From Prosopocoilus inquinatus (lineage: Eukaryota > Arthropoda > Insecta > Coleoptera > Lucanidae), in NCBI GenBank assembly GCA_036172665.1, contig CM069877.1:23895001-23959000 (forward strand): a stretch of DNA of 64,000 nt. The letters run 5' to 3'. The notes beneath the pieces are model-generated. The model ran no database searches, had not been told where the DNA came from, and saw nothing but the letters and a program-made list of their open reading frames with translations. The translations under genes and the position numbers were made by a program. Positions 13,101 to 23,102 of this stretch are shown piece after piece (position 1 is the first letter of the stretch; the number at the start of each line of letters is the position of its first letter).

Positions 13101-16100
13101 CCAACAATTAAATACAAAATTCATGGTTTGACTGTTGTCAAATTTAAAAATTCAACCGTCACTAAGCCTATAACCGTTTCATTTTGGAGAATCTTACTAA
13201 CCATGACGTATTCTCGTGACCATGGCGTCACTACTGCTAACCACGCTATTCGTAACTAGTTAGTTGCGAAAAATACCTTAAGGATTGGTGTATTTTTAAT
13301 CTATGGCTATATGACAACAGCTCTTCAATGAAACTGAAATCTGTTTTGTAAAGTACTGCAAGTAACCATAAGTTAATAATTTAAAATAAGTAAAGTACAA
13401 ATAATAAATTAGGTAGATGTAGTGAATTTATATTTTTTACACGTTTAACTACTTAGATGAGGAACAAGTTAATGAAACTTTTAAAAACATTATACGCAGA
13501 AATTCTAGGTTATGTTGATTTGCCAATAGAAAATGCTATTAGTGTCGAATTTGCAAAAAGTTCTAAACTAGTGCAACAAACAAATAAACCCATTGAAAAT
13601 AAGGTTAAGTAATATTGTCACCTTGACACTTACGGGACTTTTTTTGCTGAAAGATGGGTGATTCTGCTAGATTCTAAGTAGAGGGTCTTTAGCTCAACAA
13701 TAAAATTAATTTTAGTAACAAAAGTCTTGAAATAAGCTACAGCTTTGATACCGTCATTGGATAGCTGCATTAATTCTGCACAACCTTGATTTTAGACTTA
13801 TTATCATGTCACCATTAATAAGACTGAAGGAAACAGTTGTACTATTTACTTTAAAAAAATATCGTAACTTCTGTATTCTTTGTCAGAAATTAACGAACAT
13901 CAGCTCATTTGAAAGGAAATTAAATTGAATGGAAAGGTGGGTTTCTTTTGCAGTAATTATAAAGCTTACAAAATCAGAAGTTAACAAACTTCGGCTCGTT
14001 TGAAAGGAAACTTTTATCTGATTTAAAGTTTCTGTTCAACCACTCTGGCTAATTTGTTATAAAGTAGCTAGAAAGCGCTATTTGCAAAAATAATAGTTTT
14101 CTAAAAAAATGTAAATGGTAAGGTGTGTTTCTTTCGCAGCTTAAAATAAAAAGTATTACTGGATAGTATTTGTTTGAAATTTTAGATCCGCTTTATCAGT
14201 TAATAGACTCATACGATAATAACTCTAGAATGAAAGAAATTATCAATTTCTGTTTTTACCAAAATGTTCTCCTGATTGGATGCTTTTCTTTCAAATGAGC
14301 CGAAGTTCTTTAATTTTTGAAAAGAGTCCAGAAGTTGATATTTTTTAAAGTAAATAATTCAACTGTTTTCTCCACGCTTATTAATTGTGACACAATAATA
14401 AGTCTAAAATCAAAATTGTACAGAATTAATTCAACTTTCTAATGGCACTATCAATGCTGCACCTTATTTTGACAATTTTGATAGTAAAATTAATTTTTAT
14501 TGTTGAACCTATTACCCTCTTACAGTCAACTGAGATACTTAAAAATATGTTCTTTGGATTTTTCTTGGTCTCTTTGACTATAATTTAGCTGTAGGTATTA
14601 CGGTTTGCTATACAGGGTGAGTCATAATGCCAGTGTGTAGGAGAAAGATTTTTGAGTAAAAAAGTTCATATGAACCTACATACAGGGTGTTCTTGGGAAG
14701 CCACTGCAATTAGCCAACTTTCTTATTTGTATTTTTACGAAGTAACTGAAAATAGAAAAGTTTTAGGACTTTTTCTCCTCGGTATTATGCTACTTTCGAA
14801 AAAACTAATGACAATCAGAATTTCGAGATTTTCAGTTGTTTTGAACTTTTTTTTTAATGGAACGTTAGTTTTTTATCATCGCATCGCATTCAAAATGTTA
14901 AATTAATTATGTCTCTAAAATAACATCTCCCACAGCCTCCTATTTCATAAATTATTTAGTAACAAAATCTTGGTGTTCATGGAAAATGGCTACAATATTT
15001 AACTTTTTGACATTTTACGAAGTAGCTTAAATTAGAAAAGTTTGAGGACTTTCCATGGTACCTTCGAAAAAACAAATGACTATCAGGTTTTCGAGATTTT
15101 CAATTGTTTTAAACTTTTTTTAAATAGAAGGTAATGTTTTTTATCATTGCATGGCGTTCAGAATACCTGTTACTCACTTGAGAAATTAATTTCATTTATA
15201 CTTGAGTTCACTTTCTTTAGATACAAAGAGTGCTGCATTAATGAAATGAACGCAACATAAGAAATCCCTTGTTAACGTAAATGTCAATTTAGTTCAGATC
15301 TTACACTTAATAAAAGGTTTCTTTAATGATGAACAGCTTCTTCTATTAATCTTTTTCAAAAACTACTAGATTTATCAATCACCTATTAATTTTTCACAGT
15401 CATTGATCCAGGCCGTACTGATTGTTTGGTATAAATTGAATTTCGCTACTGAATCTTTTTAAAATATTTTAAAACCGAGCGAATGAAAAATCCTCAAACT
15501 CCACAGACAGAATCATCTTGAAGAGTATTTTAAAAATCACGGAAAAATAACGGAATTTTGCTGCAAAATAATTAGGAAAGTCAAACGCCTGAACGGTCCA
15601 AGTGGTAAAGGACCGGCCTTGCACCGCGCTCGAGATATTTCTCGGGGGTGGTCGTTACTTACTTCAAGTACCCTTCAGTGTTGGGGATAAAATTCGGCAC
15701 TACTTCCCCTTCAACGGTGAGGAGGTTTGGAAGTTATAAAGCCATGGAACACTTTACACACACAAAATTTACTCCCGCTTTTGTGGTCCTGACAACCTAT
15801 GACCTGTGCTATAACCACGATATACAGAACACTGGTACGCGCACTTGTCTATCTTCCCCATACAAAACGAGGAAGTCGAAAGTAGTGCCTAGTTACGTGA
15901 TTTAAATTTTACCGCTAGATGACACCAATGTATGAAGGACTGTCACTAAACGTCGTTAATGTACTCCTGTAGGTTATATTACGTGTTGTTGGCACGGTTG
16001 TAGGCGACGTATATTCAGTATTTACGTGTGTATTAATGGCAAACTTTGGTTAATGTGTATGAAATAAAGAATAAATGGCGACTGTCAAATTTAGCAAGCA

Positions 16101-17961
16101 ATCAAACAGATGTAGAAATATATTTACTAATGTAACGAGCAAGTACGTTTTGCTGTGATTTTTACAAACCTTTCAGAGGCTATTGGTATTATTTGTTTCT
16201 TGTATCTGTTTGGTAGTGGTGGAAGAAAGGGCAGATGTGAGATTAGCTTTAGTAGGAGCATACATTTAGTTGAGGAATAGCATCATCTATCAGTGTTCTT
16301 CGAATGATTTCATTTCCACTGACTTAACGATTTTTTACAATTTTTTCTTGAAAATGTATCAAGCACACAAAATGTTGCTTTAATATTGTGACACCTGCAT
16401 TTTGATTCATTCTTGAAGTCTTTCCAAAATCTATAATTAACAATATTTCACAATTAATGGTAAGAATCGTAAGTCTACATCTGTAACCCAAATTGGTTTG
16501 ACAGCAGTTTATTCTGGTTAACTGAAAATTTAATGATGCTTTAAATATCTACTACTGTTTTTGATTCACTGGCATTGAATCAACACACAACACAACATCT
16601 TGTATTATTACAAGATGCAAGCACTCTGACTGCAACCAGTGCAAATGAATCGAAGATGCTATTTGCTTCACTGTTCTTTAACAATTTCTTCGAGATTAAT
16701 AAATCATTTTATTTTCTGAAAGAGCCAGAGTGAAACGTAGATAAACTTTCATTACGTTGGTCATCATCAGTTTTTTCAAACTTGTGATGCAAATGAAGAC
16801 AAGTGCTACTCCTACGGTAATCTTGGAATAAGGGATGTAATCAGATTAAACAATATGTTTATTAAATTAGAAATAATATAAAGGTTATGAGCCTCTCACA
16901 TAACACTTGATATTTTCAGCTTCGATGGAATTAATTTGCAAGGTCATCAAACCTGAAGGAAACAAGCTGCAGTAACGTTTAGGTGTTTTAACTTTATGCA
17001 CTTTTGGTGTCACTTGCATGCAGAACTGATGTTGCTAGATAGGTACTTTTGAGAGTTTATATCCACTCGTTATATTGAGTACATTTTAATCAGTACATCG
17101 GTCAGTTTAATGCCAGATGGATTGGTGGATATTCTAGGTTAGATAGCAATCTTACGATGAGTTCATGTTTATGTTAAAATCTCCTTGCTTCAATACAAAT
17201 TAACTCTGAGAAGTCTTTCTATTTTGACTGCAATGTAACTAAATTAGGAAACGAATTAAATTATTCGCCAATACATACCCTCTTTAAATTAAAATTTCTA
17301 CGCCTTACAACTTCGCTTTAAATTCATAGTTAAAATTTAAAATGCAGTATTTAACCTCAAACCAGTTGTTGCGTACTGACCTCTGTTTATCTCTGCTCAT
17401 GTGTTTTGTGTTTACCACAAGAGCTTCAGAAGAACCGATTGCGGAATTTGATAAAAATGACAGTCCGCGATACGGTTCTGCCATCTAGCGAATTTTTACA
17501 AACTGCTCAACTTGCTCAAAATTTTAAACTGAAAATGGCGGCGAGTGAGCGTACCAGTGTTCTCTATATCGTGGCTATAACCTAAGACGCCGTTGGGCAA
17601 CCACCACAAATTAAAAAAAAAGTGAATAGCTTTAAATTAACATGGAATTTCTTATGTTGCGTACATCAATGCAGCACCCTGTATAAGGTCAAAGTTTTTT
17701 TATTTCTTTACTTTCATGTTTATAATTTTAATAAATAACGCAACCTTAGTAACACCATGTTATAAATTTTCAACAGACTATTATAAATGTATTTTTTCGT
17801 TACAGATGCGGACCAAACTGTCAAAAATCGCACATAGAGCGATCGCGAGAAAAGTTAAAAGATTCGCGCTTAAAGGAGAAGCAGACAGGTTTATTGGAAC
17901 TAAGAAGCCGAAACATTTGTTTGCAGGAAAACGAGGCATCGGCAAAACTGATAGACGTTAA
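1189..17961 (+). CDS. NOG1: nucleolar GTP-binding protein 1 (NOG1/GTPBP4), last three exons, 5' partial
   Basis: NOG1 is a conserved nucleolar GTPase needed for 60S ribosomal subunit maturation. Only its C-terminal tail is here, in three exons: 1189-1473, 1534-1962 and 17806-17961 (stop TAA). All splice at GT-AG in phase 0. Exon one begins [15 protein letters not shown] and runs to [12 protein letters not shown]. Exon two begins [16 protein letters not shown] and carries the basic, serine/arginine-rich tail. Exon three is [16 protein letters not shown]... ending GIGKTDRR, the typical C-terminal PKHL-x-GKR-x-x-GK-x-DRR signature of the family. The GTPase G-motifs lie upstream of the window. 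The first two exons are separated by a 60 bp intron. The last two are separated by 15,843 bp full of transposons, including an intact gypsy element in the antisense direction. The reading frame is undamaged, so the gene is probably functional. A possible poly(A) signal AATAAA is at 18297-18302. Confidence 0.93.
1963..3198. other. start of the 15.8 kb NOG1 intron, repeat-derived fragments
   Basis: No gene. At about 2199-2215 there is a taccgggtgtct end like the termini of the palindromic element at 25196. A segment of about 105 bp at 2440-2545, itself a small hairpin around ctccatgg...atggag, is repeated at 13005-13110 on the far side of the gypsy insertion. The rest has no recognised content. 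Confidence 0.5.
3199..3442. repeat. MITE, left part (split by gypsy-C)
   Basis: Begins ggtatttttcgcg and matches, in inverted orientation, the end at 12960-12985 (cgcgaaaaatacc), giving terminal inverted repeats of about 25 bp that include a (c/a)ggttac motif. The gypsy-C element is inserted inside it, and 12799-12985 is the right part. A related, partial copy lies at about 13111-13280. Confidence 0.55.
3443..4751 (-). repeat. gypsy-C 3' LTR (1309 bp)
   Basis: A direct repeat of 11489-12798, with TG start and CA end read on either strand. ORFs within it are repeated identically in the other LTR and are not protein genes. Purine-rich sequence just inside it (4752-4763 read on -, ending AAGGGTGGGAT) is a plausible polypurine tract for plus-strand priming. 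Confidence 0.92.
4752..6822 (-). other. gypsy-C internal 3' region, non-coding
   Basis: About 2.07 kb between the pol stop and the 3' LTR. It holds no long ORF on either strand (the largest are around 100 codons without recognisable domains). There is no signal peptide, transmembrane or furin-like feature, so I do not call an env gene. A local inverted repeat around an aaatgatc core lies near 5620-5650. It may be an untranslated region or the relic of a lost third ORF. Confidence 0.6.
6823..10011 (-). CDS. pol: gypsy-C pol polyprotein (protease, RT, RNase H, integrase)
   Basis: An open frame of 1062 codons. Domains in order: aspartic protease with LLDSGA (D68); reverse transcriptase with [10 protein letters not shown] (near 307) and the catalytic [10 protein letters not shown] (YLDD 370-373); RNase H starting at [12 protein letters not shown] (D519); a link ending in [17 protein letters not shown]; integrase zinc-binding segment with [12 protein letters not shown] and CQTC; DDE core with [17 protein letters not shown] and PVERVNR; and a C-terminal GPY/F-type module ([11 protein letters not shown]). 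All catalytic residues are visible and no frameshift is seen. The frame is -1 relative to gag and overlaps it by 49 bp, so it is probably made by frameshifting at 9981-9987 and not from its own AUG. Domain order RT-RNase H-IN places it in Metaviridae (Ty3/gypsy). Confidence 0.95.
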   Translation of the reverse strand: MPPVLEESKKLPNNALDDRLVRCFKVTNPIESLTVQPVLDFVLAHAKDDERPYLSVSILGIPFLGLLDSGASRTIVGSSGWEILQTLNLPFTKHVTSCTVANGQPCSSPGNVTTPIQLRDRVKVIDVLVVPELPHSLILGADFWKLMGIVPDLRSGEWSFGKEFIESVEHVTSWGHLTNDQQTQLNKRTEQLFADSRNRELGCTQLVEHVIRTDSPPIKQRYYPISPARQVIVDTELDDMIKRGIVEKSKSAWSSPILLVPKKDGSFRFCVDYRKLNQVTTKDAYPLPYVSNTLDKLKDAKYLSSLDIKSAYWQIPVAEESRQYTAFTVPNRGLYQFRRMPFGLHNSPATWQRFIDCVIGADLEPQVFVYLDDIIIVTQTFDKHLEVLSEVHKRLTEAGLTLNEEKCHFCLSELKYLGYVVDRHGLHVDPEKVQAILKMPKPTTVKEVRRLIGTASWYRRFIPGFSTIISPLTNLLKKNSKHRWDETCDEAWGKIREHLVSAPVLSCPDFTKEFTIQTDASDYGLGAVLTQEQDEGEKVICYLSRSLTRTERNFSTTEKELLAMLWAIEKLRPYVEGSHFKVITDHHSLLWLNKLQNPSGRLCRWAVRLQQYNFSVIHRKGKDHVVPDMLSRTVPVIESIDFDNVQDSWYLNFLKKIRLTPEKFPSFRVEGNVIYKLVRNTYYRLAEDEPHWKTVVPKDSRSKILQESHDSPTSGHLGIYKTYNRIAQNYYWPKMHADVAKYVHRCQTCIRTKPEQRAPAGMMGGHSKITRPWEVISIDLVGPLPRSSRGYQYILVATDCFSKFTLCFPLRKATAPKIVQHIEENIFLVFGVPRTVISDNGVQFKSKEYQKLLTSYHVRPAYTSYYHPKANPVERVNRVIKSMLTAYVAEDHRKWDLFLPKVACALRTARHEVTGVTPYFLNFGREMCLKGSLTPDSTPDKNVSLEVVPQDPKDLQSRTGKFAVLYKDVQGRLQKAYEKAKGRYDLRRRKVEYHPEQRVWRKNFVLSDASKHFAAKLADKFVGPFLINRRVSSDTYELKDFDDNILPGTWNSEHLKPDPPDE
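9963..11405 (-). CDS. gag: gypsy-C gag with zinc knuckle and SAP-like N terminus
   Basis: 480 codons. Translation may start at the first ATG or at the second (residue 11, [14 protein letters not shown]). The N terminus (about residues 17-50, [15 protein letters not shown] then [13 protein letters not shown]) has the helix-turn-helix pattern of a SAP-like domain. The central part is a retrotransposon Gag capsid-like region ([12 protein letters not shown]). The C terminus has a CCHC zinc knuckle [14 protein letters not shown] followed by a partial second knuckle with CYQCGRPN and CPLC. It is the nucleocapsid/capsid structural protein that packages the element's RNA. The reading frame is intact. 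The leader before it is only about 83 bp. Confidence 0.93.
   Translation of the reverse strand: MFYCGILRFDMDLKLLPDRLNAEEINYELLARGVQCDGNVAQKRAYLRRQLRLEKDLRLPLPKYDVLFDEDATALQEKISEIRCLIESVPGSTAVCIVDKISAKLAHAIGRAQRSQPLTNDEVQQRKCILQTLNELAFDFEQTTLSFSPKETEVVRAHASPLLDLTAIADHFRNDQSSMICVSPNVVASPSATSSPKITTSPPKAVLLESKVTTHPVTAIEIKSVPVSKWGLTYNGNNKILSLSAFLERVSELQISRNVSEATLFASASDLFRDKALIWFRANRKFCNNWSELVQGLRDEFQPHNYDDKLFEEIKKRTQGPDESMGIYISVMLNLFDRLSIPVAENVRIKILLNNIAPFYQRQLGLVEVTSVTQLLKIGRQLEVRKSAVEAYMPPPRKNNTLEPDLAYVQACAPTVSECKVDPPKPTKAFKCWNCQKTGHLSRDCSEPLRRHCYQCGRPNVTTKTCPLCSKSPKNSRTTR
9981..9987 (-). promoter_or_regulatory. programmed -1 ribosomal frameshift site A AAA AAC
   Basis: On the - strand, near the gag stop, the heptamer reads A AAA AAC with correct zero-frame phasing (CC-A AAA AAC). 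A slip of -1 moves exactly from the gag frame into the pol frame. The X XXY YYZ class is the canonical eukaryotic/retroviral -1 slippery sequence. A downstream pseudoknot was not evaluated. Confidence 0.75.
11463..11486 (-). promoter_or_regulatory. gypsy-C primer-binding site, tRNA-Lys-like
   Basis: Read on the - strand a few bases after the 5' LTR end: TTTGACGCCCAACGTGC, then GGGGC. This resembles the primer-binding site complementary to the 3' end of tRNA-Lys1,2 (TGGCGCCCAACGTGGGGC) with small differences. Confidence 0.6.
11489..12798 (-). repeat. gypsy-C 5' LTR (1310 bp)
   Basis: A direct repeat of 3443-4751 with the same TG...CA ends and one extra G in the poly-G run near 12397-12411. 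It contains the element promoter. A TATA-like segment was not assigned. Confidence 0.92.
12799..12985. repeat. MITE, right part (split by gypsy-C)
   Basis: Continues the MITE begun at 3199, starting with the AGTT target duplication of gypsy-C and ending cgcgaaaaatacc, the inverted complement of the left end. Confidence 0.55.
13005..13282. repeat. dispersed repeat plus partial second MITE copy
   Basis: 13005-13110 repeats 2440-2545. 13111-13282 repeats the right part of the neighbouring MITE (12815-12985) with scattered substitutions and ends in the same cgaaaaatacc terminus. Confidence 0.55.
13283..17805. other. remainder of NOG1 last intron: inverted and direct repeats
   Basis: No gene seen. 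About 13665-13920 is an inverted repeat of about 14280-14530 (shared gattttagacttatta and atttactttaaaaaa blocks), a decayed foldback or MITE. About 14735-14900 is directly repeated at about 15015-15165 (blocks around tcgagattttca and ttttatcattgcat). Elements with tacagggtg-type ends appear near 14612 and 14682, with the opposite orientation caccctgta near 17676. About 15803-15843 is an inverted match of about 17544-17590. The short ORFs at 14652 and 15648 have no recognisable domain. Confidence 0.5.
17806..17961 (+). CDS. NOG1: NOG1 terminal exon
   Basis: A 51-codon exon plus stop. The acceptor is a pyrimidine-rich stretch ending in TTACAG at 17800-17805. It encodes the basic C-terminal tail ending GKTDRR. 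It joins in phase to the donor GTAAGT at 1963, so the intron between them is 1963-17805. It can be mistaken for a separate small ORF beginning at an upstream ATG. Confidence 0.9.
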   Translation: MRTKLSKIAHRAIARKVKRFALKGEADRFIGTKKPKHLFAGKRGIGKTDRR

Positions 17962-18700
17962 GAAACGTCTTGTAGGTATTTATGTTTTTTTGTTTGAATT
18001 TAGAAAAATGTTTATATACATAATTTCGTACCATTTTGTTGTAATATACAGATTGATGATAATTATGTAATGGATACAAGTAAAGATGTTAAAAATTTAT
18101 GAGCAATTTTAACGTTAACCGATTGTCAGTTTATCCGAGGTTTTCCTTTGTGACCTTTCAATTTGATTTGTTGTGCAAGTTTTAAAAAATATGGATGTGA
18201 GAAATCAACCGGTTGATGTTCGTGAATAATAATTGCATGCTTTTGGATTATCGTGATGGCCTGGACTTTATTGTTAGGGTTGTAATCCGTGACACAAATA
18301 AATCCTGTTTTCGCAAGTTTTCGTACGAGTCATGCTATCTATGAGCCACCCGAATGTAGCAGAAATTACGAGAAATTTTCCACATGTTCCGATGAAAATT
18401 GTAAGTTTTTAATCTGTAATCGGACAGAATATAAATGAAAAAGCACTCAACGTTTCGCTATCGATTGATAGCTTCGTCTGGAGTGAAAAAAGTAAATAAA
18501 TAAGTTGTCAGGAGAAACAAAACGGTAACATGATTTTAAACTAAAATGCGAGAATGTATGTAATAAAGGTAAAAGTAACAAGAACTAAATTAAAGCAATT
18601 TTTTTTAGTTATTAAATATAAATTTTGAGATCTATATCCTACTTAATGAATCCAAAAAATTACAAAATAGGTCATTTAAATTTTCAACATCAGTGCGTTT
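17962..18700. other. NOG1 3' UTR and downstream flank
   Basis: Holds the probable NOG1 3' UTR with AATAAA at 18297-18302. Near 18440-18480 there is a short hairpin with gctatc...gatagc next to tttcg, a degenerate repeat end. Nothing else seen. Confidence 0.5.
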
Positions 18701-19019
18701 ATTAATAATAATAATAATAGTCTTTATTGTGTTCCTTTACATATAATAAAGAAAAGAAGAATGCAATACTAACACATATTCAGAAAAAAAAAGAACCACA
18801 ATCACAAGGCGAGATTCAGTTGTAGCGACACTACTCCTGATCTACCATCTAACCTTGAAAACGAAACATAAAATATGCCCGAAATGCCTAACCTATGTAA
18901 AAAATAGAGCAAAATCGAAAAAAGAAAAAAAAAATAAAAATAATAATTCAAAATAATAATTCTGTGATGTGCATGCTGCCATTTTAGAAATAAATTAAAC
19001 TCTATTTAAAATTGATAAA

Positions 19020-21788
19020 CTATACTTGATTTACAAAAAGTTCCTGACGTAATGCCTTTTTGAAACATTTCAAATTAAAGCCCTTGTATTTCAGAAATAC
19101 GGAGTTAAAAAATAAAAACATTTGGTAAGTAAACGACCTCTCGAATAAAGCGCAAGTATGTATAGGTGGTGAAATACGGCCACGGAACCTAGTATTAATG
19201 TTATACACGTCACTTCTAAAAGTAATCTTATTATACAAGTATGGAGGTGTTTAAGTCAGCAAAATTTTATAAAAGCAACAAGAGCTGTGCAACTGTCTAC
19301 GATTCTCCATATTTAACTATCCTAGTTCTTTTAATTTGTATGAAACGTGATAGTACTTCCGAATTCCATAAATGTATCATATACAACTATTCTGTATTTT
19401 TTGGATGCGATACACCGTATTTTGATCAGTTGATGAATGATAAAGAGGTACACAGAATGAGAATTGCGAAAGCACGAATGATTCACAGAGCTGCTTTTTG
19501 ATTTGTATATTGAACACAGATTTGAAAGGATATAACTTTTTTAAGGCAATAAAAGCAGAAGAAATGTACTTGGAAATCTGTTCTCTGAAACGGAAGGTGT
19601 TATCTAAAATAACTCCTAGACTTTTCGCCTTGATAACTATCGAAACAACAGAATTATTAATGCGTATTTTTAAAGAATTCTGTAATTCAGTTATTATTTT
19701 CCTCTTCCCAAACAAAATGACTTTGGATTTATCAGGATTAAAAATCAGCGAATGTTGCACGGATACATTATAAATATACGCTAAATCGGCATTCACCTCC
19801 TCTTCAGCTTGACGCCATTCTTTCGGCTTAAATGAACGATATAACTGTGTGTCATCAGCATATGAATGTGTATTACAAAATTTTACGTTCTTTAAAATGA
19901 ACGAAGTATACAGTGTATATAAGACAGGACCAAGAATAGATCCCTGTGGTACTCCTTGCATGACCAATAAAGGACATGAGAATGAATTATTAATACTTAC
20001 AGTTTGTAAACGATTATCTAAATAATTTACGAAAAGTGATACAGCGCTGGGGCCAAGCCGTATATATTGTAATATTTTACGTAAGGTGTTGTGGTTAACC
20101 GAGTCAAATGCCTTGCTATAGTCCAACAATGCAAGAATCGTTATATTTCCATTATCCGTGGCTGATAAAATGTCATCTGTAACTTTTAACAATGCGGTGG
20201 CACAGCTGAAGTTAGGTCTAAAACAGGATTGTGTAATACGAAGTAAATTATGCACATTCACGTACGTCATAAGCTGGCTTTTAATTACTTTCTCAAATAC
20301 TTTTGACAAAACGGGAAGTATGCTTATGTGCCGCAGGTCTTTAAATTGTGAGGGTTCCTTGATTTTAGGAATGGGTTTCACCACAGCAGGTTTCCACGCT
20401 AGGGGAAATATACTATCCTGTATAGACACGCTAATAATATGTGTTATGTATGGAATTACAAATGGACAACATAACTTTATCATAGATATTGTAATATTAT
20501 CATTACCCACTGCGCTAGACTTAATTTGATTGATTATTTTCCATATTTGTTCTTGATCTACGGAAGTAAATCTGAAGTTATTATTAAGAATAGGGTGGTC
20601 ATAATCAATAAACGTAGGTGCGTTTGAATGTGGTATATTAGCAGATACACTATTAATCAGGTAATTGTTAAATTTATCCGGATCCGAGATAATCTCAGGG
20701 ATATCAGTATTCTTACGTTTGGAAAGATCTAAATAATCCAGATCCTTCCAAAACGCGTTCTTGCCACGAGTACGTAAAATGAAGTCAAAATAGGCCTTTT
20801 TCTTTAATTTGAAAGTACGCGTTGTCAGATTTCTAGGCGACTTATAGTATTCCCAGTGATGAATCAATCCTGTCTTTCTAAATTTATCTTTTGCTTTATC
20901 TCTTAATGATATAAGTAATTTTAAATTTCCTGTTAACCAAGGAGCGTACGGTTTCGTGAATCTTCGCGTAATTATCGGAGCATCAAACAAACTGATAATA
21001 TTGTAATTGAAAAACTTAACTTTATCATCAATATTCGACAATCTAAAAATATTTTGAAACGGTATTGATTGTAAATCAATTTGGAACCGCCCAACATTGA
21101 AATCCTTGAATGATCTGTATGTATGAAATAATGGAGAGGACTTTATTTTTATATTCGGAATGGTACATAAAACTAAGTCATGGTCAGATAAATTACATGA
21201 AACTACAGTTCCATCAGTACAGGATTCATCTGTGGTTACGATTAAGTCAATAAGCGTAGCTGTAGTATATGTTAATCTAGTTCGCTCACAAATAAGTTGC
21301 TTTCCGCCGAAAGAATCTAATAATTGTGTTAAGTGTTGTGCAGCCAAACTATCAGATTTAAGAAGATCAATATTCAAGTCGCCACAGCAATAAATTTTTT
21401 CAGTAATTAACATGTAAGATCCAATGGAATCCTCTAATTCATTAAGAAATAAGCTATAATTTAATTGTGGCTCTCTGTAAACAACACCGACAACAAATTT
21501 ATTAGACATTTGCACTTCAACCCAAATCTGTTGAATTGTATTATTACATGATAACATAGAGAATCGTATACAATTGCGAATATTCATAGCTACACCTCCT
21601 CCGCGACTACCACGATCCTTTCGAATTAACTTATAACCTTCTATAGATACATCAGCCTCAGTAATATTATTATTAAGCCAGGTTTCAGAAATAGTTAAAA
21701 TATCCATATTCAATTGTAAGAGTAATAGTTTTAAATCAATTAACTTGGGAAACAAAGACCTTATGTTAATATGCCCTAGTGCAATCAT
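19020..21788 (-). pseudogene. LINE ORF2: endonuclease-reverse transcriptase, three nonsense codons near the 3' end
   Basis: The open part (19377-21788, 803 codons) has an APE-type endonuclease domain (GHINIRSLFPKL, SETWL, RGGGVAM, CGDLNID, LSDHDLV) and a reverse transcriptase with LLDYSKAFDSVNH, GVPQGSILGP and the catalytic SYADDTQLY. The same frame continues to 19020 with a C-terminal domain (PPYLYNKITFRSDVYN) but is interrupted by TGA at 19377-19379 and by TAG and TAA further on before 19238. The product would nick target DNA and prime reverse transcription; this copy is probably dead. Confidence 0.88.
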
Positions 21789-22062
21789 GATTCAGATCAA
21801 ATATGACAAGTATGACAAAATTAAGTGAGTACAGAGTAATAAATAAGAACAAAATAAGAGTATAAATGAAATAGCAGCATGCCTGTCAGTAAATTTAGTA
21901 ACTTATCTAAGTATAATTAGAAAACTTAGAGAAAACGAGAAAAAAAGACTTAATATTCGCTTATTGAATGTGTAAAAATAGTACTGTTACTGCGATTGAT
22001 GCGCATGACTACTACACATTAAATTTAACAGAAAATTCTTTAAAATCAATAAGTAAATTAAT

Positions 22063-22520
22063 TTAATGAATTTTATTTCCAATTTTTACTGCTATATTGC
22101 CATTACTGGTGAAGACAGACTTATTTCCAAATTTGTTTGATAATTTTTTCACAATTGCAACTCTAGTTTTGGTCAGGTCCTCCCGCAGTACAATTTTTGT
22201 TACTTTCAGCTTCCTCTTCGCATAAAATATATTGTTTTTTACGGTGCGCCGAACAAATTTAACTATTATGGGTCGATGGGAGCCCTCTTTTGCACCTAAC
22301 CGATGACAACAATCTATATCTGTTGCTGTTATAGGAATCCCTAGTTTTTTATTGCAAATTTCCATAACGGTTTCTTCAATCTTCTCCTGAGCGACTTCTG
22401 GGACGCCAAAAATCCGCAGGTTGTTTTTCCTACTGTACTGCTCTTGTGATTCGGTTGCATTTTCAACAATGTTAGCTCTTTCTTGTAACTCTATTAGTTG
22501 TGGTTGGTAAATTTCCAGTA
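22063..22520 (-). pseudogene. LINE ORF1 fragment (L1-type RNA-binding ORF1)
   Basis: The - strand frame reads a coiled-coil-like stretch, then QEQYSRKNNLRIFGVPE, then DIDCCHRLGAKEGSHRPIIVKF, then LREDLTKTR. This is the RRM-plus-C-terminal-domain pattern found in ORF1 of insect CR1-group LINEs ('LINE-1 type transposase domain' proteins). The N terminus is missing because the element is truncated at about 22520. Confidence 0.7.
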
Positions 22521-22709
22521 ATACAATTCAGACATTTTAATTTTACACATTTCTTTGAAACGTCTTTTAAAAATATTAGATTCACAATACAAAATATCAA
22601 AATTATGATTTTCAAGAAATGGTGAATGATTTTCTAAAATAGTAAAGGAGACTGTGGTTTAAGAGATAATTGAAATTAACCTCCGCCCACAATAATTTTT
22701 ATATCCGTT

Positions 22710-22744
22710 GATACGTATTTCAGCAGCTAAGCTGTCATCTTCAG
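22710..22744 (-). ncRNA. possible hammerhead-like core, left TIR
   Basis: On the - strand: CTGAAGA (22744-22738), a short stem-loop, GAAA (22721-22718), then TACGTA and TC. The order CUGANGA, stem II, GAAA, palindromic six-base stem III, NUH is that of short-stem-III hammerhead ribozymes. One extra U follows CUGAAGA and stem I pairs poorly, so activity is doubtful. Confidence 0.35.
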
Positions 22745-23102
22745 TACGCTACCAACTTAAAAGCACTAAAAAATGTCTAAAGACAACCTAATCACGCTGA
22801 CAAAATCATAAAAATGTTAAACCTAACAACAATCTAATCATCCTAAAAGATATATATGTCTAAATGTAAGTAAAAAATCTAAAGTAAACTATATATGTTA
22901 TGTATAAATCGGAAAAAAAATATGTGAACACCTAAAATTAACTGTCAGAAAACCTTACAAATAAGAGCTAACCAAACAACACGGAAATGCGAAAATAAAT
23001 AGTCCAAAGACCCGAAAAACTTCTTATTCTAACGAATAAATAAGTATATAATTCCCTGTTATTTGATACCTCAAAATCCTGAAAATAAACTATATATGTT
23101 AT

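Larger units (their letters stand above)
18702..22520 (-). mobile_element. CR1-group non-LTR retrotransposon (LINE), 5'-truncated
   Basis: Transcribed on -, it starts inside ORF1 at about 22520, followed by ORF2 (21788-19020) and a 3' end consisting of a short (ATT)n/(AAT)n microsatellite at 18702-18720 instead of a long poly(A). That type of 3' end and the ORF1 type are usual for the CR1/Kiri/Daphne-like group in insects. A related 3' fragment occurs at 31660-31950. Confidence 0.8.

Noticed and set aside
15590..15640. tRNA-like or SINE-head sequence (aagtggtaaaggaccggcctt)
   Set aside because: No B box and no cloverleaf could be drawn; not called as tRNA or SINE.
18433..18480. Hairpin gctatc/gatagc next to GAAA on the - strand, resembling a hammerhead
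   Set aside because: The core reads CAGACGA where CUGANGA is required, so the invariant U is missing and stem III is not evident.
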